Assembly (NCBI GenBank): GCA_038501785.1
Contig: JBAMJR010000025.1
Span: 4,690,001-4,754,000 of the forward strand
Direction: 5' to 3'
DNA: 64,000 nucleotides
Origin: Myoxocephalus aenaeus
Taxonomy: Eukaryota > Chordata > Actinopteri > Perciformes > Cottidae
Below are positions 1-9,420 of the stretch, in pieces. Position 1 is the stretch's first letter, and the number at the start of each line of letters is the position of its first letter. The notes beneath the pieces were generated by a model. That model was not told the DNA's origin. It searched no databases and worked only from the letters and a program-made list of their open reading frames with translations. A program made the position numbers and the translations under genes.

Positions 1-1023
1 GGCAGTAGTTGGACCTCGCTGCTCGTCCAAACCCTTCGTTCAACTCATGGAAACCAAGTGAAACTCATCAAAGCTTTCCAACAATCAACAACTCTGGTTT
101 CAGCGTTTAAAGAGAGAAAAATAAAGTAGCGCCCTATATTCCTGTGCATTTGTGATGTCGAACGTGACATACCAGAAAAAAATCAAAAGGTATATGGTCT
201 ACTGGCCATGGGGAAGGAATCCGTCACCTATTCATTGTTTTATATGAATCCATGAATCCAAAGAACATTGATAAAGGTCCACAAACTCAGATTTTGTATC
301 ACAAATTTAGATTGTTTCTTTCTTCTTCGTTTAAAAGCAATTCAGTAAGCACAACCACCGTAACATGCAAACAGTAACATGATGTCTTACCTTTCATGTG
401 GAATAAAACCAAAAACTAACAAAGGAAAACAGAATTTAGGCTCAGCAAGTTAAAATATGTAAGTTTAAAATACTTGTTTTCAGAATGGAGTTTGGAATGG
501 TCGGTGCTAGGCTATGCTAACACCGACCAACAAAGCCTAGAAGGAATAACCACGTTTTCTTTCAACAATCGACAAAACTAAACCTTTCAGAAGCTGTGAA
601 AACTAACTCTTCAAAGGTCCTCGAACACATCATGTGTGACCAATGCTTCAATCAGAAAAAAGCAACCAAAACGAAGATTTAAATTGTGGTATTTCACCAA
701 AAACGGGTGTCATTTAAAATGTTGCCCCAAACAAACAAACCCCCAATTTTTGTAAAAGAAATGATCAGAGAAATTCAACTTGCGTGTATTCCTTTTTTTT
801 CTATTTATGGCAATGTAACTGTGTTCTACTGCTCAACAGACACGTTTGCGTTCTCTCTACGTTTCCATAGAGGAGCAGGAATTTCACATTGAAGTGAAAA
901 ACAAGGCCACCGAGAGAAAAATGTGACTCAAGCTAAAAAGGCCCTGGAACTGCTTCAGGGTTCAGATGATGCGGGGGCAACATTTATGTGTCGTACCAGA
1001 GACAGAATATGGCTTGTACACAT
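1..1023. other. Non-coding, mostly unique sequence
   Basis: No recognisable gene or repeat. Short frames here look like chance. The only structure I see is a pair of interlocking inverted repeats at 498-540, listed separately. Confidence 0.6.
498..540. repeat. Interlocking inverted repeats (pseudoknot-like)
   Basis: TGGTCGGTG at 498-506 is perfectly complementary to CACCGACCA at 521-529. The loop bases CTAGGCT at 507-513 are perfectly complementary to AGCCTAG at 534-540, outside the first stem. The two pairings cross, which is the topology of an H-type pseudoknot. A plain hairpin is an alternative, since the first stem can be extended past one mismatch. No function is known. Confidence 0.6.
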
Positions 1024-1287
1024 TCAGAGAGTTGTGTTGTACAATACAGCTGCTGGAGGAGAGGCTGGTTTCATTGTCTGCCCGTGATGAACGGGCTGAT
1101 TTCTGTTAAACTTGTTAAAATAGTCAAACACAAGCTCTGGGTGAGCACAGATGGCGGCAACATTCGGATCCTCCATTTCTGATTCAGCAATGTCAGACAT
1201 CAGTGCCGATAGGAGGAGACTCTCAACATTTGTCACGTGGATAAATATGGCAATTGTTTCAAACAAAATGGTATACACGTCATTCAC
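1024..1287 (-). other. Unidentified 87-codon open frame
   Basis: The minus strand is open for 87 codons. The predicted peptide has mixed, protein-like composition: a hydrophobic N-terminal half, then an acidic stretch with SEMEDPN, then a patch containing HPELVFDYFNKF. I recognise no family. Immediately upstream the frame is closed by a stop, and another frame reads FNTGSE just before it, so a frameshifted relic is possible. It could equally be a chance frame. No splice sites of clear quality were seen. Confidence 0.2.
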
Positions 1288-2135
1288 TTCCTGTGTTGAA
1301 TACCTGCGTCAAAGCCCCTATAGAACTAAGAAGAAAGTCTTCTCTTTTTCCTCCTACCTTGTCCTCTGACTAGAAGGTTGAATTCTGAGAGTTTTATGTT
1401 TTCCCCCTTGCTTTGTTTGGCAGGAGATGAATACAGTACATGTACAGTACATCTGTGCATTACATTCAACCATTCAGCCCCAACACGAAACAATCTCACC
1501 GGTGGCCTTCCAGCCAAATATCCAGCCCAATACGTCTCTTTTGCTGAATGCAGTGCAATGAAAAATATAGTCCACAGGAAGGTTTTCTTTTTGTGTGCGT
1601 ATATGTATGGTTCTGATATCTGTAGTTATTCACATATTTGTATGTTTGCGCTAACTCCCCCAACTTCACCTTCTGAAAATGTGTTTTTATGTTTATGTGT
1701 TGGCCTTGTTCTCCATGGCGGAGACGGGACACGGGGTTCTGCACGAGGTCTAACCTCACACACTGGGCCATGTGACTTTACGACACTCATGGGTGGATTT
1801 GCATATTTATGTGGACGGGCGACAGACAGATCCTGGGCTCTGGGAAATATGTGCATCTGTGCGTGGTGTAGCGTGAAAGATATACAATACCTTCCCCTTT
1901 TATGGAGGTCCCTCATAAATTGTGCACACAGGACATTTTGTGAGTGGCGAGGTAGGAAGCTGTATAGTCCTGCTGGAAATTAATTGAGCGTCACTTTAAG
2001 AATCTCAGACTGCTTGTTGATAAAGTGCAGAGATTGATGGCAGCCTGGGTCACTTAAATGGATGGCAGCATCATAAAACATTAGATCATATACAGAGACA
2101 AGCTCTGGCTGCTACTGATACTCCTGTACTGTGGG

Positions 2136-2136
<1 letters not shown>
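1288..2136. other. Non-coding sequence
   Basis: No recognisable gene. A 201-codon plus-strand frame at 1378-1983 was judged to be chance because it has no recognisable domain and its composition resembles translated non-coding DNA. Confidence 0.5.

Positions 2137-2187
<51 letters not shown>
2137..2187. repeat. (TG)n microsatellite
   Basis: About 25 uninterrupted TG dinucleotides, directly followed by TATATGATATGA. Confidence 0.98.
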
Positions 2188-2192
<5 letters not shown>

Positions 2193-2284
2193 ATATGAGG
2201 GAAAGCAACTTTATTTGTCCACACTGCTGCATGCCTGTATAAGCGTGGCTCAACTAGTTAAAACACCTGTATATGTGCATCGCC

Positions 2285-2600
2285 ATGGTAGTGATGAAGA
2301 TGATGCTGATGGCAATGGCCATTGTGGTGATGATGATTTTCAAACAAAATGGAGTGATGATGTTGAGGATGAGGATGATGATGGTTATGATAATGTTATA
2401 ACAATGACTATGATGATGAAGGTTATGATAATAAAGATGGACATGATGATGGTGGTTATGATAATGGTGATGTGATGATAATAAGGATGATGATGGTGAT
2501 GGTAATTTTGATGATGGAGATGATGATGGTGATAAAAGCGATGAAGGTGAGGATTATGATGATGATAATGAGGTTCCTCACTGTAATGATGATACCAGGT
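2285..2600. repeat. Degenerate (GAT)n simple-sequence tract
   Basis: Roughly 300 bp dominated by GAT/GAG/GGT triplets (GATGATGATGG-type motifs) without a perfect array. It gives an acidic Asp/Met-rich frame on the plus strand and a His-rich frame on the minus strand. Both are products of the triplet period, not evidence of a gene. This is an old, mutated trinucleotide microsatellite. Confidence 0.85.
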
Positions 2601-2660
2601 ACATTTTAGAAAAATATCAAAACATATAAAGAGAAAACATAAACTAGACAACCAGACCAT

Positions 2661-2661
<1 letters not shown>

Positions 2662-2734
<73 letters not shown>
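2662..2734. repeat. (CA)n microsatellite
   Basis: About 36 uninterrupted CA units, 60 bp downstream of the GAT-rich tract and 475 bp from the (TG)n array. A His/Cys-rich frame across it is an artefact. Confidence 0.98.
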
Positions 2735-2736
<2 letters not shown>

Positions 2737-3269
2737 ATTAGTGCGATGTCTCTCCCACCATTCCTAGTTGTCAGTGTGGCAGCTGGGTGTTTGTGGCCTG
2801 CAGACCCAGGAAGGGACTGTCAGTGAGGATTACACCCAAACACTGACGCCCCCCCAACCTCAACTCCAACCCCAGATCCTCTCCCTCCAGCCCCCCAGTT
2901 ACCCATCCCAAATCTCTCAGAGACCAGCATACTCTGTCTGATGTATCCTTGAACAGGTTTAATCATGTTTTTATGAAGGCACATGATATCACTTTCATGT
3001 CTGACTTATCCTCAGGGCTTGTTATGTTGAGTTTGTATACACATTCTACAGAGAAAAAAGATGCAAATCAGAGAAAAGGACGAAAATAATCTGGGTTAAA
3101 ATGTGGTTACAAAAATGTAATTTACGCCAAAAGAAAGTACTTTGTTGGGATTTTACTCGATCTACAGCACAACTAGCTCCTTTTCTGCCCATTTTTCTCT
3201 AAAATAGGGATATACATATTACATGATTTAATTTGAATGGCAAAATCTATTTAAACAAACATATGATCT
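2735..3269. other. Non-coding sequence
   Basis: Contains a C-rich stretch around 2848-2905 and AT-rich DNA after 2940. No gene or repeat is recognised. Confidence 0.5.
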
Positions 3270-4025
3270 ACAACTGCCAACACGGATGTGGATGCTGGTA
3301 GCTCCCATACACTCATGAACATGGGAAAAGGAAGTACGAGGACCGGATCCGGTGCAGCGGATCTTGAGGCGATCACCGCCCAGAAATCCTTCCGACCGCT
3401 CAGCCAGATCGGCCGAACCAAACGTCTTCAAAAGTGGTGTGACCGACGCCGAAAGGGAGGGAGGAGATAAGAGCTGAGCAGCTAGGACTCCAGGTCATTC
3501 CACTACCCAGCATGCTCCTCGCTAACGCCCGCTCCCTGGAGAATACGATGGATGAAATAAGGCTTAGAAATCAGAGACTGTTGTGCACACATCTCTACAG
3601 AAACAGGAATGTGTGTTTACATCAATCACGTTTAGCGCTCAAGCGTAGACGGAGTCGATGGACAGTGTTTCCATGATGTCGATGATGTAATGCTCAGATG
3701 TCAGCCGTATTATCCGCCCAGAGAGTTCACCAGTGTTTTTGTTGTTGCCGTTTACATTCCTTCAGATCCTGGATGAGGTCATGAGCAGACACATGACAAA
3801 TGATATTGATATTAAAGCTGCTGATTTAAATCAAACCAACCTCAGTTTAATCCGTTTCGCCTAAATCCCACCAGCATGTCCACATCTCCAGCAGAGGGAA
3901 CAACACACTGGAGCATGTATACACAAACATTCCTGTTTAGCTACAAAGCCCCACCCCCCTACTTTGGACAATCAGACCATATTTCTGATATCATCATTCT
4001 CCCCAAACAGCCATCATTGTACAGC
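3270..4025 (+). pseudogene. LINE endonuclease relic (CR1/Rex1-like)
   Basis: Decayed 5' part of the second open reading frame of a non-LTR retrotransposon. The intact protein would carry an apurinic-like endonuclease that nicks target DNA. Segments readable in different frames are NARSLENTMDE at 3524-3556, RCQPYYPPREFTSV followed by VVAVYIPSD from 3696, GNNTLEHVYTNIP at 3896-3934, and FGQSDHIS near 3963. The last includes the SDH motif typical of this endonuclease family. Frames shift between 3556 and 3690 and again between 3934 and 3960, and a stop follows NIPV. The reverse transcriptase part is absent. Family assignment (CR1/Rex1/jockey group) comes from the spacing of these motifs and is less sure than the endonuclease call. 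Confidence 0.85.
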
Positions 4026-4974
4026 CAGCATCTCTAAGCCAGTTGGCAATGAAGGCGCCAACCGTGTGTGTGGGAGGTGTAGCGATTCACCAAATCCACG
4101 ATTTTATTCAACTTTTGATTTTAAGGTCACCATTCAGGGTTTTTTTATGCTGTGATCAAAGGATCATTGATTTTATGCCATTTACATGTCCATATTATTT
4201 TTAACCTTTTGAAAACCCACCTATTTTTAGGTATCTACTCGAAAATGTCATACCCAAACTAAAAAAGGTATATCTCTGCAACCACTAGGGCTATTTGAAT
4301 AATGTTGGTGTTATAATAAAAGAGTATAATGTGAGTTGTGTGTTCAGATGTGTAAATATCAGTCTATATGTTACTGGTGATGAGTAAATGAAGAAGTGAA
4401 TTATACAGTTTGTATAGCAATATCTGCCATAGAGCCCATATGGGCTCCACAGTTTTCATTAAAGGCTACATGGTATCAAGCAGCATATTTTTGGGGAATG
4501 TACCACACTGGTCAAATGTAAAAAATATAATTGAATATGTAGTGAAAATAACTATTTTCACCAGTCAATTGGGAACAAACTGTTGACCAACAAAAAAGAA
4601 CATTCACAAGGAGATACTTTACAACAACATCTTGAGTTTACAACGTACACCTGAAGTCCCTGTTGGTCGGCGCCTCCATCTTTACTCTCCAAAGGGATGT
4701 AGACAGTAGAAGTGGAGAGCACGGCCGCAGATGAACTCGCCATTGTTTGTTGCAGTCTCCTTTTCAGTCGACAGACTGAAGTTTCTTCTGTCAAAGACAC
4801 GCCTTCTGATGAGATCCCTCACAGGGAAAGGACAAATGGAAGCAGGAGGATTTTGCAGCTCTGCTGTTTCTCTATCATCTCCGTCTCGGGCCGTGTCTCA
4901 AAGAGCAGCTGCAGGCTAACGCTAAGCAATGCTGTATCGTCATTGTCTCCCTTTGGATGCATGCAAGTAAGCTA
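4026..4974. other. Non-coding sequence, AT-rich
   Basis: No gene is recognised. TTAACCTTTTGAAAACCCACC near 4201 resembles a piggyBac-type terminus beside a TTAA, but no partner end was found. The 80-90 codon frames at 4558-4975 on both strands look like chance frames. Confidence 0.45.
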
Positions 4975-5082
4975 GAAAGCAATGCCAGCTGATCCCAGCT
5001 GGCATTGGGTGAAGGCAGGGTTCACCTGACAGATGACTATATCTCAGGGCTCATATAGAGACAGACAATCCAGCTAATTTGT
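4975..5082 (+). repeat. LINE 3'-UTR-like dispersed repeat
   Basis: The segment with CAGCTGGCATTGGGTGAAGG, then GGTTCACCTG, then ATATAGAGACAGACAA matches a motif I know from a widespread fish LINE 3' region. It contains a perfect 11-bp inverted repeat, AATGCCAGCTG (4981-4991) and CAGCTGGCATT (4996-5006), with a 4-bp loop. The inverted repeat is probably part of the family consensus, not a local feature. Confidence 0.6.
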
Positions 5083-5322
5083 GACTAATACCTTTTCCTT
5101 AAATCATAATGGTGTCGCTTAAGCAATAAAATCGTTCCAGTGTCATGACGCATATTTCAGTTCGAACCCGACCCGAGTCCGAGCGCAAAGTTGAAATGAA
5201 TTCTGGGTCCTGCATTCAATTCCATGAAGGGTTAGTCAGAGGCTCCTTGATACAACAGAGCTCCCCTCATCCGGAATCCATAAAACTGCCTCAAGACTCC
5301 ATTCAACTCAGAAAAGTTGACC

Positions 5323-5558
5323 TACCGTAATAATCGGGTTACAAGCCGCTACTACCTTCGGTCAGTGTCCCCGTTAGCTCCCCGCTGTAGCCAGCTAGCG
5401 CTCCTGCTAGCTCTCCGCTAGCTCCCCGACAACCACCGAAGGTAGTGGGACCAGCCCCGGCTCGACACCCGACTCGGCAGAGGGGACGCGGGCAGTAGCA
5501 GCAGCAGCGGGGACACTGACCGGAGGTAGGAGCGGCTTGTAATCCGACTTTTACGGTA
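5323..5558. mobile_element. GC-rich foldback MITE with 50-bp inverted ends
   Basis: The first 50 bp (5323-5372, TACCGTAATAATCGGG...) and the reverse complement of the last 50 bp (5509-5558) match at 45 of 50 positions. A TA dinucleotide bounds each end, so a Tc1/mariner-type TA duplication is possible, giving a 232-bp element at 5325-5556. A third partial copy of the end motif (CCGAAGGTAG near 5439) lies inside. The interior is rich in GCTAGC-like motifs and is much GC-richer than its surroundings. It has no coding capacity. The superfamily is inferred only from the TA boundary. Confidence 0.8.
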
Positions 5559-6292
5559 TTTAAAGGAAACAAATGACGCCAATTGTTTGCCACATATTAT
5601 TTGAGATGTGGCTAAGTCCTCATGACAAAAAACAAAAGTTTCAAAAAGTAAAAAGAAGTGCAACAAACAAGCCCACCCCCCTGTGTGAATGCATTCAGGC
5701 TGGAAGGACAGCTGCGCCTTTTGTTTTTTCGTCAAATGTTATTTGTATAAATATGTGCATCTCTGCGGTGTAAAGTTAATTACACTATGAGATATGGACC
5801 GTTAATGTGTGGCTGTAATGATAAATATCACCATCATCATTGATATTTGATTAACAGTCATTAGCACGCCTGTAAAGCGGAGAGATTCCCCGTTAACGGA
5901 GCTGCTGTTCTCTTGCTCATTGAGTGGCTCTGGTCCAATCACATGACTCGGTGGGAGCTGACGGCTGCCTCATGTTCTGGGTTCAACAGCTAGTCATTGA
6001 TTGACTGATTGACTGATTGATTCATTGATTGTGTCTGCATCTGCCCAGACTTCTTATTTGACTTCTTATTTTACAAGTGGCCATTGTTCACCATCTCAGT
6101 CCTTTAACTGGCACCTGTGAAGACTAATCAACATTCAAACTGCCTTAACTTAACTATTTTTTCCCCACATTCATTTCACAGTTCTGCTATGGCCCACTTT
6201 CCAATGACTTGAGTAACAGCACGCCCACTAGCCCATTAGCCCATGCAAGCAGACATGCAAACAGACCTTTTTGACCTTTCTGAAATGTATCC
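5559..6292. other. Non-coding sequence with short (GATT)n tract
   Basis: No gene is seen. A short impure (GATT/GACT)n run lies at about 5993-6032. Confidence 0.5.
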
Positions 6293-6799
6293 TAATTCTG
6301 CGTTCACACCAAAAGATGCCAATGGTTGCAAAAAAGCGAATTTCGGGCGTCGCAAATGAGGTGATTATTTTTTTTTTTTTAAGATTTTAACTTGGGCAAA
6401 AAATTTGCCTGATGCTGAATATTGAGATGCTCCGCCCGTCACCACCGCCGTCCTGCCGTTGCTGAATTCAACTGGCTGCTGGTCCGCCTGAAGTTGCGCT
6501 GGAAGCGGCTTCATTCAGACACAAGTCGGAGCTGTGTGTGCCCACGGATAATATTATGAACCCAGACACGATGGCGTTTGATGTTCCGACGTTTGTGGGA
6601 CTTCCACAACAAGTATAAAGCAGAACTAGTGGTTATTTCAATGGTGGATGGAGGAAATAGTAACTCTTTTCACGGAGTAAAGCCACGGAAAAGCCGCGCC
6701 CCCTTTCTGCCGCGAAAAAGCGAAAAGGCGAATTATGTGAATTTACCACATAAAGTCGAGCGAGTAAACTCAGGCGCTTTTGGTGTGAACGTAGCATAA
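6293..6799. mobile_element. PIF/Harbinger-like MITE with TAA duplication
   Basis: TTCTGCGTTCACACCAAAAG at 6296-6315 pairs with the inverted copy at 6777-6796 (18 of 20 positions). A TAA lies directly outside each end (6293-6295 and 6797-6799), the 3-bp TWA-type duplication expected of PIF/Harbinger transposons. The element is 501 bp. It contains a (T)n run near 6367 and a short open stretch at 6578-6799 that runs into the right end, so this frame is not a host gene. No transposase is recognisable, making it non-autonomous. Confidence 0.8.
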
Positions 6800-8595
6800 G
6801 GAGCCACTTCTCCAGCAGGACATTCCTCCTCCGTCACCGACTGTCACGTTCACCGTCGGGGTGTAGAGAGGTGGAGCTGTGTGAACGCGAGTCATTCACA
6901 GGGCTCAGGTGAGAGCGAGAGCGAGAGACAGAGAGAAAACGTGCGATTCCATTGATATCCACTGGCAGTCAGCAGCTTGTTCTTGATATTGCGTTTATTG
7001 CTTTACGGACTCGACTGAGGAGGAGCACGGAGAGTGATGAGGAGAACTGATGAGATTTGAGAACAATAAAGAAGTGGGTGGAGAAAATGGGAAAAAAATA
7101 GAGAGACAGGAACCGAGGTGCTTCTGAAAAAAGTAAAAAGTTAGTGGGTTCACAGGTGACATGGAGGAGAATGAGTAATATAAGACAGGTGAGGAAAAGG
7201 CTTTCGTCGATGATACCAAACTTTCTGGGATTATTGACAGGCTTTGATTTTTGCTCATACCAATATCTCTTCTCATAAAAAAAACAAAACAAGAACCAAA
7301 AGAAATTATCTTTATTTTCACATGTTTTATATAATACCCTTATGTTGTGGATAACTTTACCAATGTTCATTAATTAGTGTAATGTGAGATTTGTTTGAAG
7401 CTACAGTTTAACCTTAATTATTCTTTTTTTGTCTTTCTCAAATGCTCTCTCCAGCGAGGACATGCCAATACGGAGTGCCAGCAGTAAAAAAAACAGTTCT
7501 CTGATGTGTTTTTTTTAAGGCCTGCTGAAGACATGCAGTGGGTGCAGCGTAAAAGTAAATCATATCGCATCTACACAAGAACTCTTTGAGGGCATCAATA
7601 TTACATCTTACAGTTGCAACCGGGGAAACAAGACGGGCAAAATGATTAAGACGGGTTTAGATGCTTGAAACTTCTCTTGTTTTTCTTTAACAGTCATCTT
7701 CTGTGGTCCAAAGGAAAATAATGGCTCATGCTGAGAGAAGAAGACTCTGAAATCCAAAACACTGTGCACCTTCCAGGAAGTAAGAGAGCAGAGCATTTTA
7801 ACCCCTTGAGGCAGTTTGATATGAACCCTTTTCTCTTATAGACTTGTGATTCAGTTCATTTCATACACAAAATGCAAAAAGCACTGCAACTCCACTAAAA
7901 TACATTTACATTGCAAAGTGAAAGTACACAAACCACAGAAAAAGATGCTACTTCTAACATCATCTCCACTACCATTTATCGGAGCGTTCCATTGCCATCT
8001 GGACAGAAATTTCAAGATCATATTTACCTTAAAATTGTAGTGTATGGACCTCAGTATTTTGAACAAGCGGTTATGTTGTGAACACATCTAGTAGCACATG
8101 TAGGTTGGATGACATGGCCACTTACAACACTAAATAATTTAAGTTCCATTATCTTTCAAATGTAAATGCAACCTGTGACAATAAACAATAACGTCCAACA
8201 CTAAAGATTTTCCGTGATCGTTTCTCTATTTCATCCACGTTGAAAACTGTTCTTGTTGTTAGTCATCCACCAGCAATTCCTGATGCCTTGGGTTGAATCT
8301 GTCAGAACATTCATACAGGGCATGTCAAGCAACCACAGTGTGGTAAAAGAATGTTAATTACAGTGGATTTGTGTGTCCACTTTCAACCTCAACGTGTGAA
8401 GACTTATTCATCAGGTGAACATCCTCCTGTTGATGTGTTTCTGTTTCCACCAACTCCTGAGAGAAAGATCTCTTCCCTCTCTTTAGCTGCTAAATGCTCG
8501 TCTTTACCGAGTCTTTCTGTCTGCTGTGGTCTAGTCTCCGGTGGGTGTAGTGGGCCCTACAGGTCCTACCTATGCCCGATGGTCCTAGGTCCTTT
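6800..8595. other. Non-coding, AT-rich sequence
   Basis: Contains an A/G-rich patch at 6910-6945 and several poly(A/T) runs. Two overlapping minus-strand frames of 108-133 codons at 6969-7370 are Phe/Ser/Leu-rich, as expected for translated AT-rich DNA. No gene is recognised. Confidence 0.5.
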
Positions 8596-9323
8596 GTTAT
8601 TGTTACGTGTGAGTGTTGTGCTCTCCCCTCCCCTCTTGTTTTCTCCCACAGGTTGTCCAACCTGCTAATTGGCGGAGGGCCAATCAGCGTGATGGTCAGC
8701 CATTTTAAAAGGAGGAAGTTGATTGTTGTTTGTCTCGTCTAACGTCCCATGTCCATGTCCAATGTATGCACCTTCCGCCTCGGAAAATTTCTCGTTTGTG
8801 AAAACATTCCTGGCTAATAAACAGTTTCTGATTCTGATTCTGAGTTCGGGGCGGTTTTTGTTTGGTCTTCTCCTGATGCACACTGACACTGTTAGATGGA
8901 AGGTTTGTGGTGAGAGGTTGCGGGCAGTAGGTAAGTTTGGGGTACCCTGTACACTTGTGCAGACACGTAGATACTTTGTGTCTAGAAACACTAGGTTATT
9001 GGTCGGTGCTCCCTCTGTATATGTTTTGGTCAATCTTTTGTAGAGAAGCTAGAGAAGCCATTTTGTTTGTTTTATTTCCAGAGGTAGAGAGCTAGGCCTA
9101 GTTTAGTTTTATTGATTTCTATTTGTTTGGCACGACCACAAGCTGTCCCCAATCTCTCCCACTTGATAGAGAAACTTTCTTTTGTGTTGTTAACCGCCAG
9201 CAGCGAATAAATATTGTTTCCAAATGTTACTCCTATTTTCTGACTTTATTTCCCTTATTCTTTGGCTGACCTGTGTTCGTTCCCCCCTTATCCCCTAGAC
9301 ACAAAAGGGGACCTAACAGTTAT
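8596..9323 (+). mobile_element. Solo LTR with 5-bp target duplication
   Basis: A 718-bp unit at 8601-9318 begins TGTTACGTGTG and ends ACCTAACA (TG...CA). It is flanked by exact GTTAT copies at 8596-8600 and 9319-9323. A polyadenylation signal AATAAA lies at 9206-9211, placing the LTR in plus orientation. No internal retrotransposon genes or second LTR are nearby, so it is a solo LTR left by LTR-LTR recombination. The family (Gypsy/ERV-like) cannot be fixed from the LTR alone. It is interrupted by a LINE tail at 8757-8852. Confidence 0.88.
8757..8852 (+). mobile_element. 5'-truncated LINE 3' tail inside the solo LTR
   Basis: The sequence TGCACCTTCCGCC... AAAACATTCCTGGCTAATAAACAG followed by a (TGATTC)n tail closely matches the copy at 27368-27447. 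Both end in the hexamer repeat that closes a fish L2/CR1-clade LINE. Only the last ~95 bp are present. It lies wholly within the LTR, so it either inserted there or was incorporated into this LTR family. Confidence 0.75.
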
Positions 9324-9420
9324 CTTTTGACAGAGCCTGGCTAGATATTGTTCTCCAGTCTTTATGCTAAGCTAAGCGCCTGCTGGCTGTAACTCACATT
9401 CTGCGTTTTAGACTTTAGAG
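9324..9420 (+). repeat. Dispersed teleost repeat fragment
   Basis: ACAGAGCCTGGCTAG... CCAGTCTTTATGCTAAGCTAAG... CTGGCTGTAA matches a motif string I recognise as common in fish genomic and UTR sequence. Its class is unknown to me. The solo LTR seems to have inserted at its left edge. Confidence 0.5.

Noticed and set aside
1378..1983. 201-codon plus-strand frame
   Set aside because: No recognisable domain, no splice or promoter context, overlapped by open minus-strand frames; length is possible by chance in 64 kb.
2215..2738. Acidic Asp/Met-rich and His/Cys-rich frames
   Set aside because: Produced by the (GAT)n tract and adjacent (CA)n array.
4201..4221. piggyBac left end beside TTAA
   Set aside because: No partner end with TTAA was found within several kilobases.
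4981..5006. Stand-alone regulatory palindrome with two CAGCTG E-boxes
   Set aside because: The inverted repeat appears to belong to a common LINE-derived repeat, so it is not specific to this locus.
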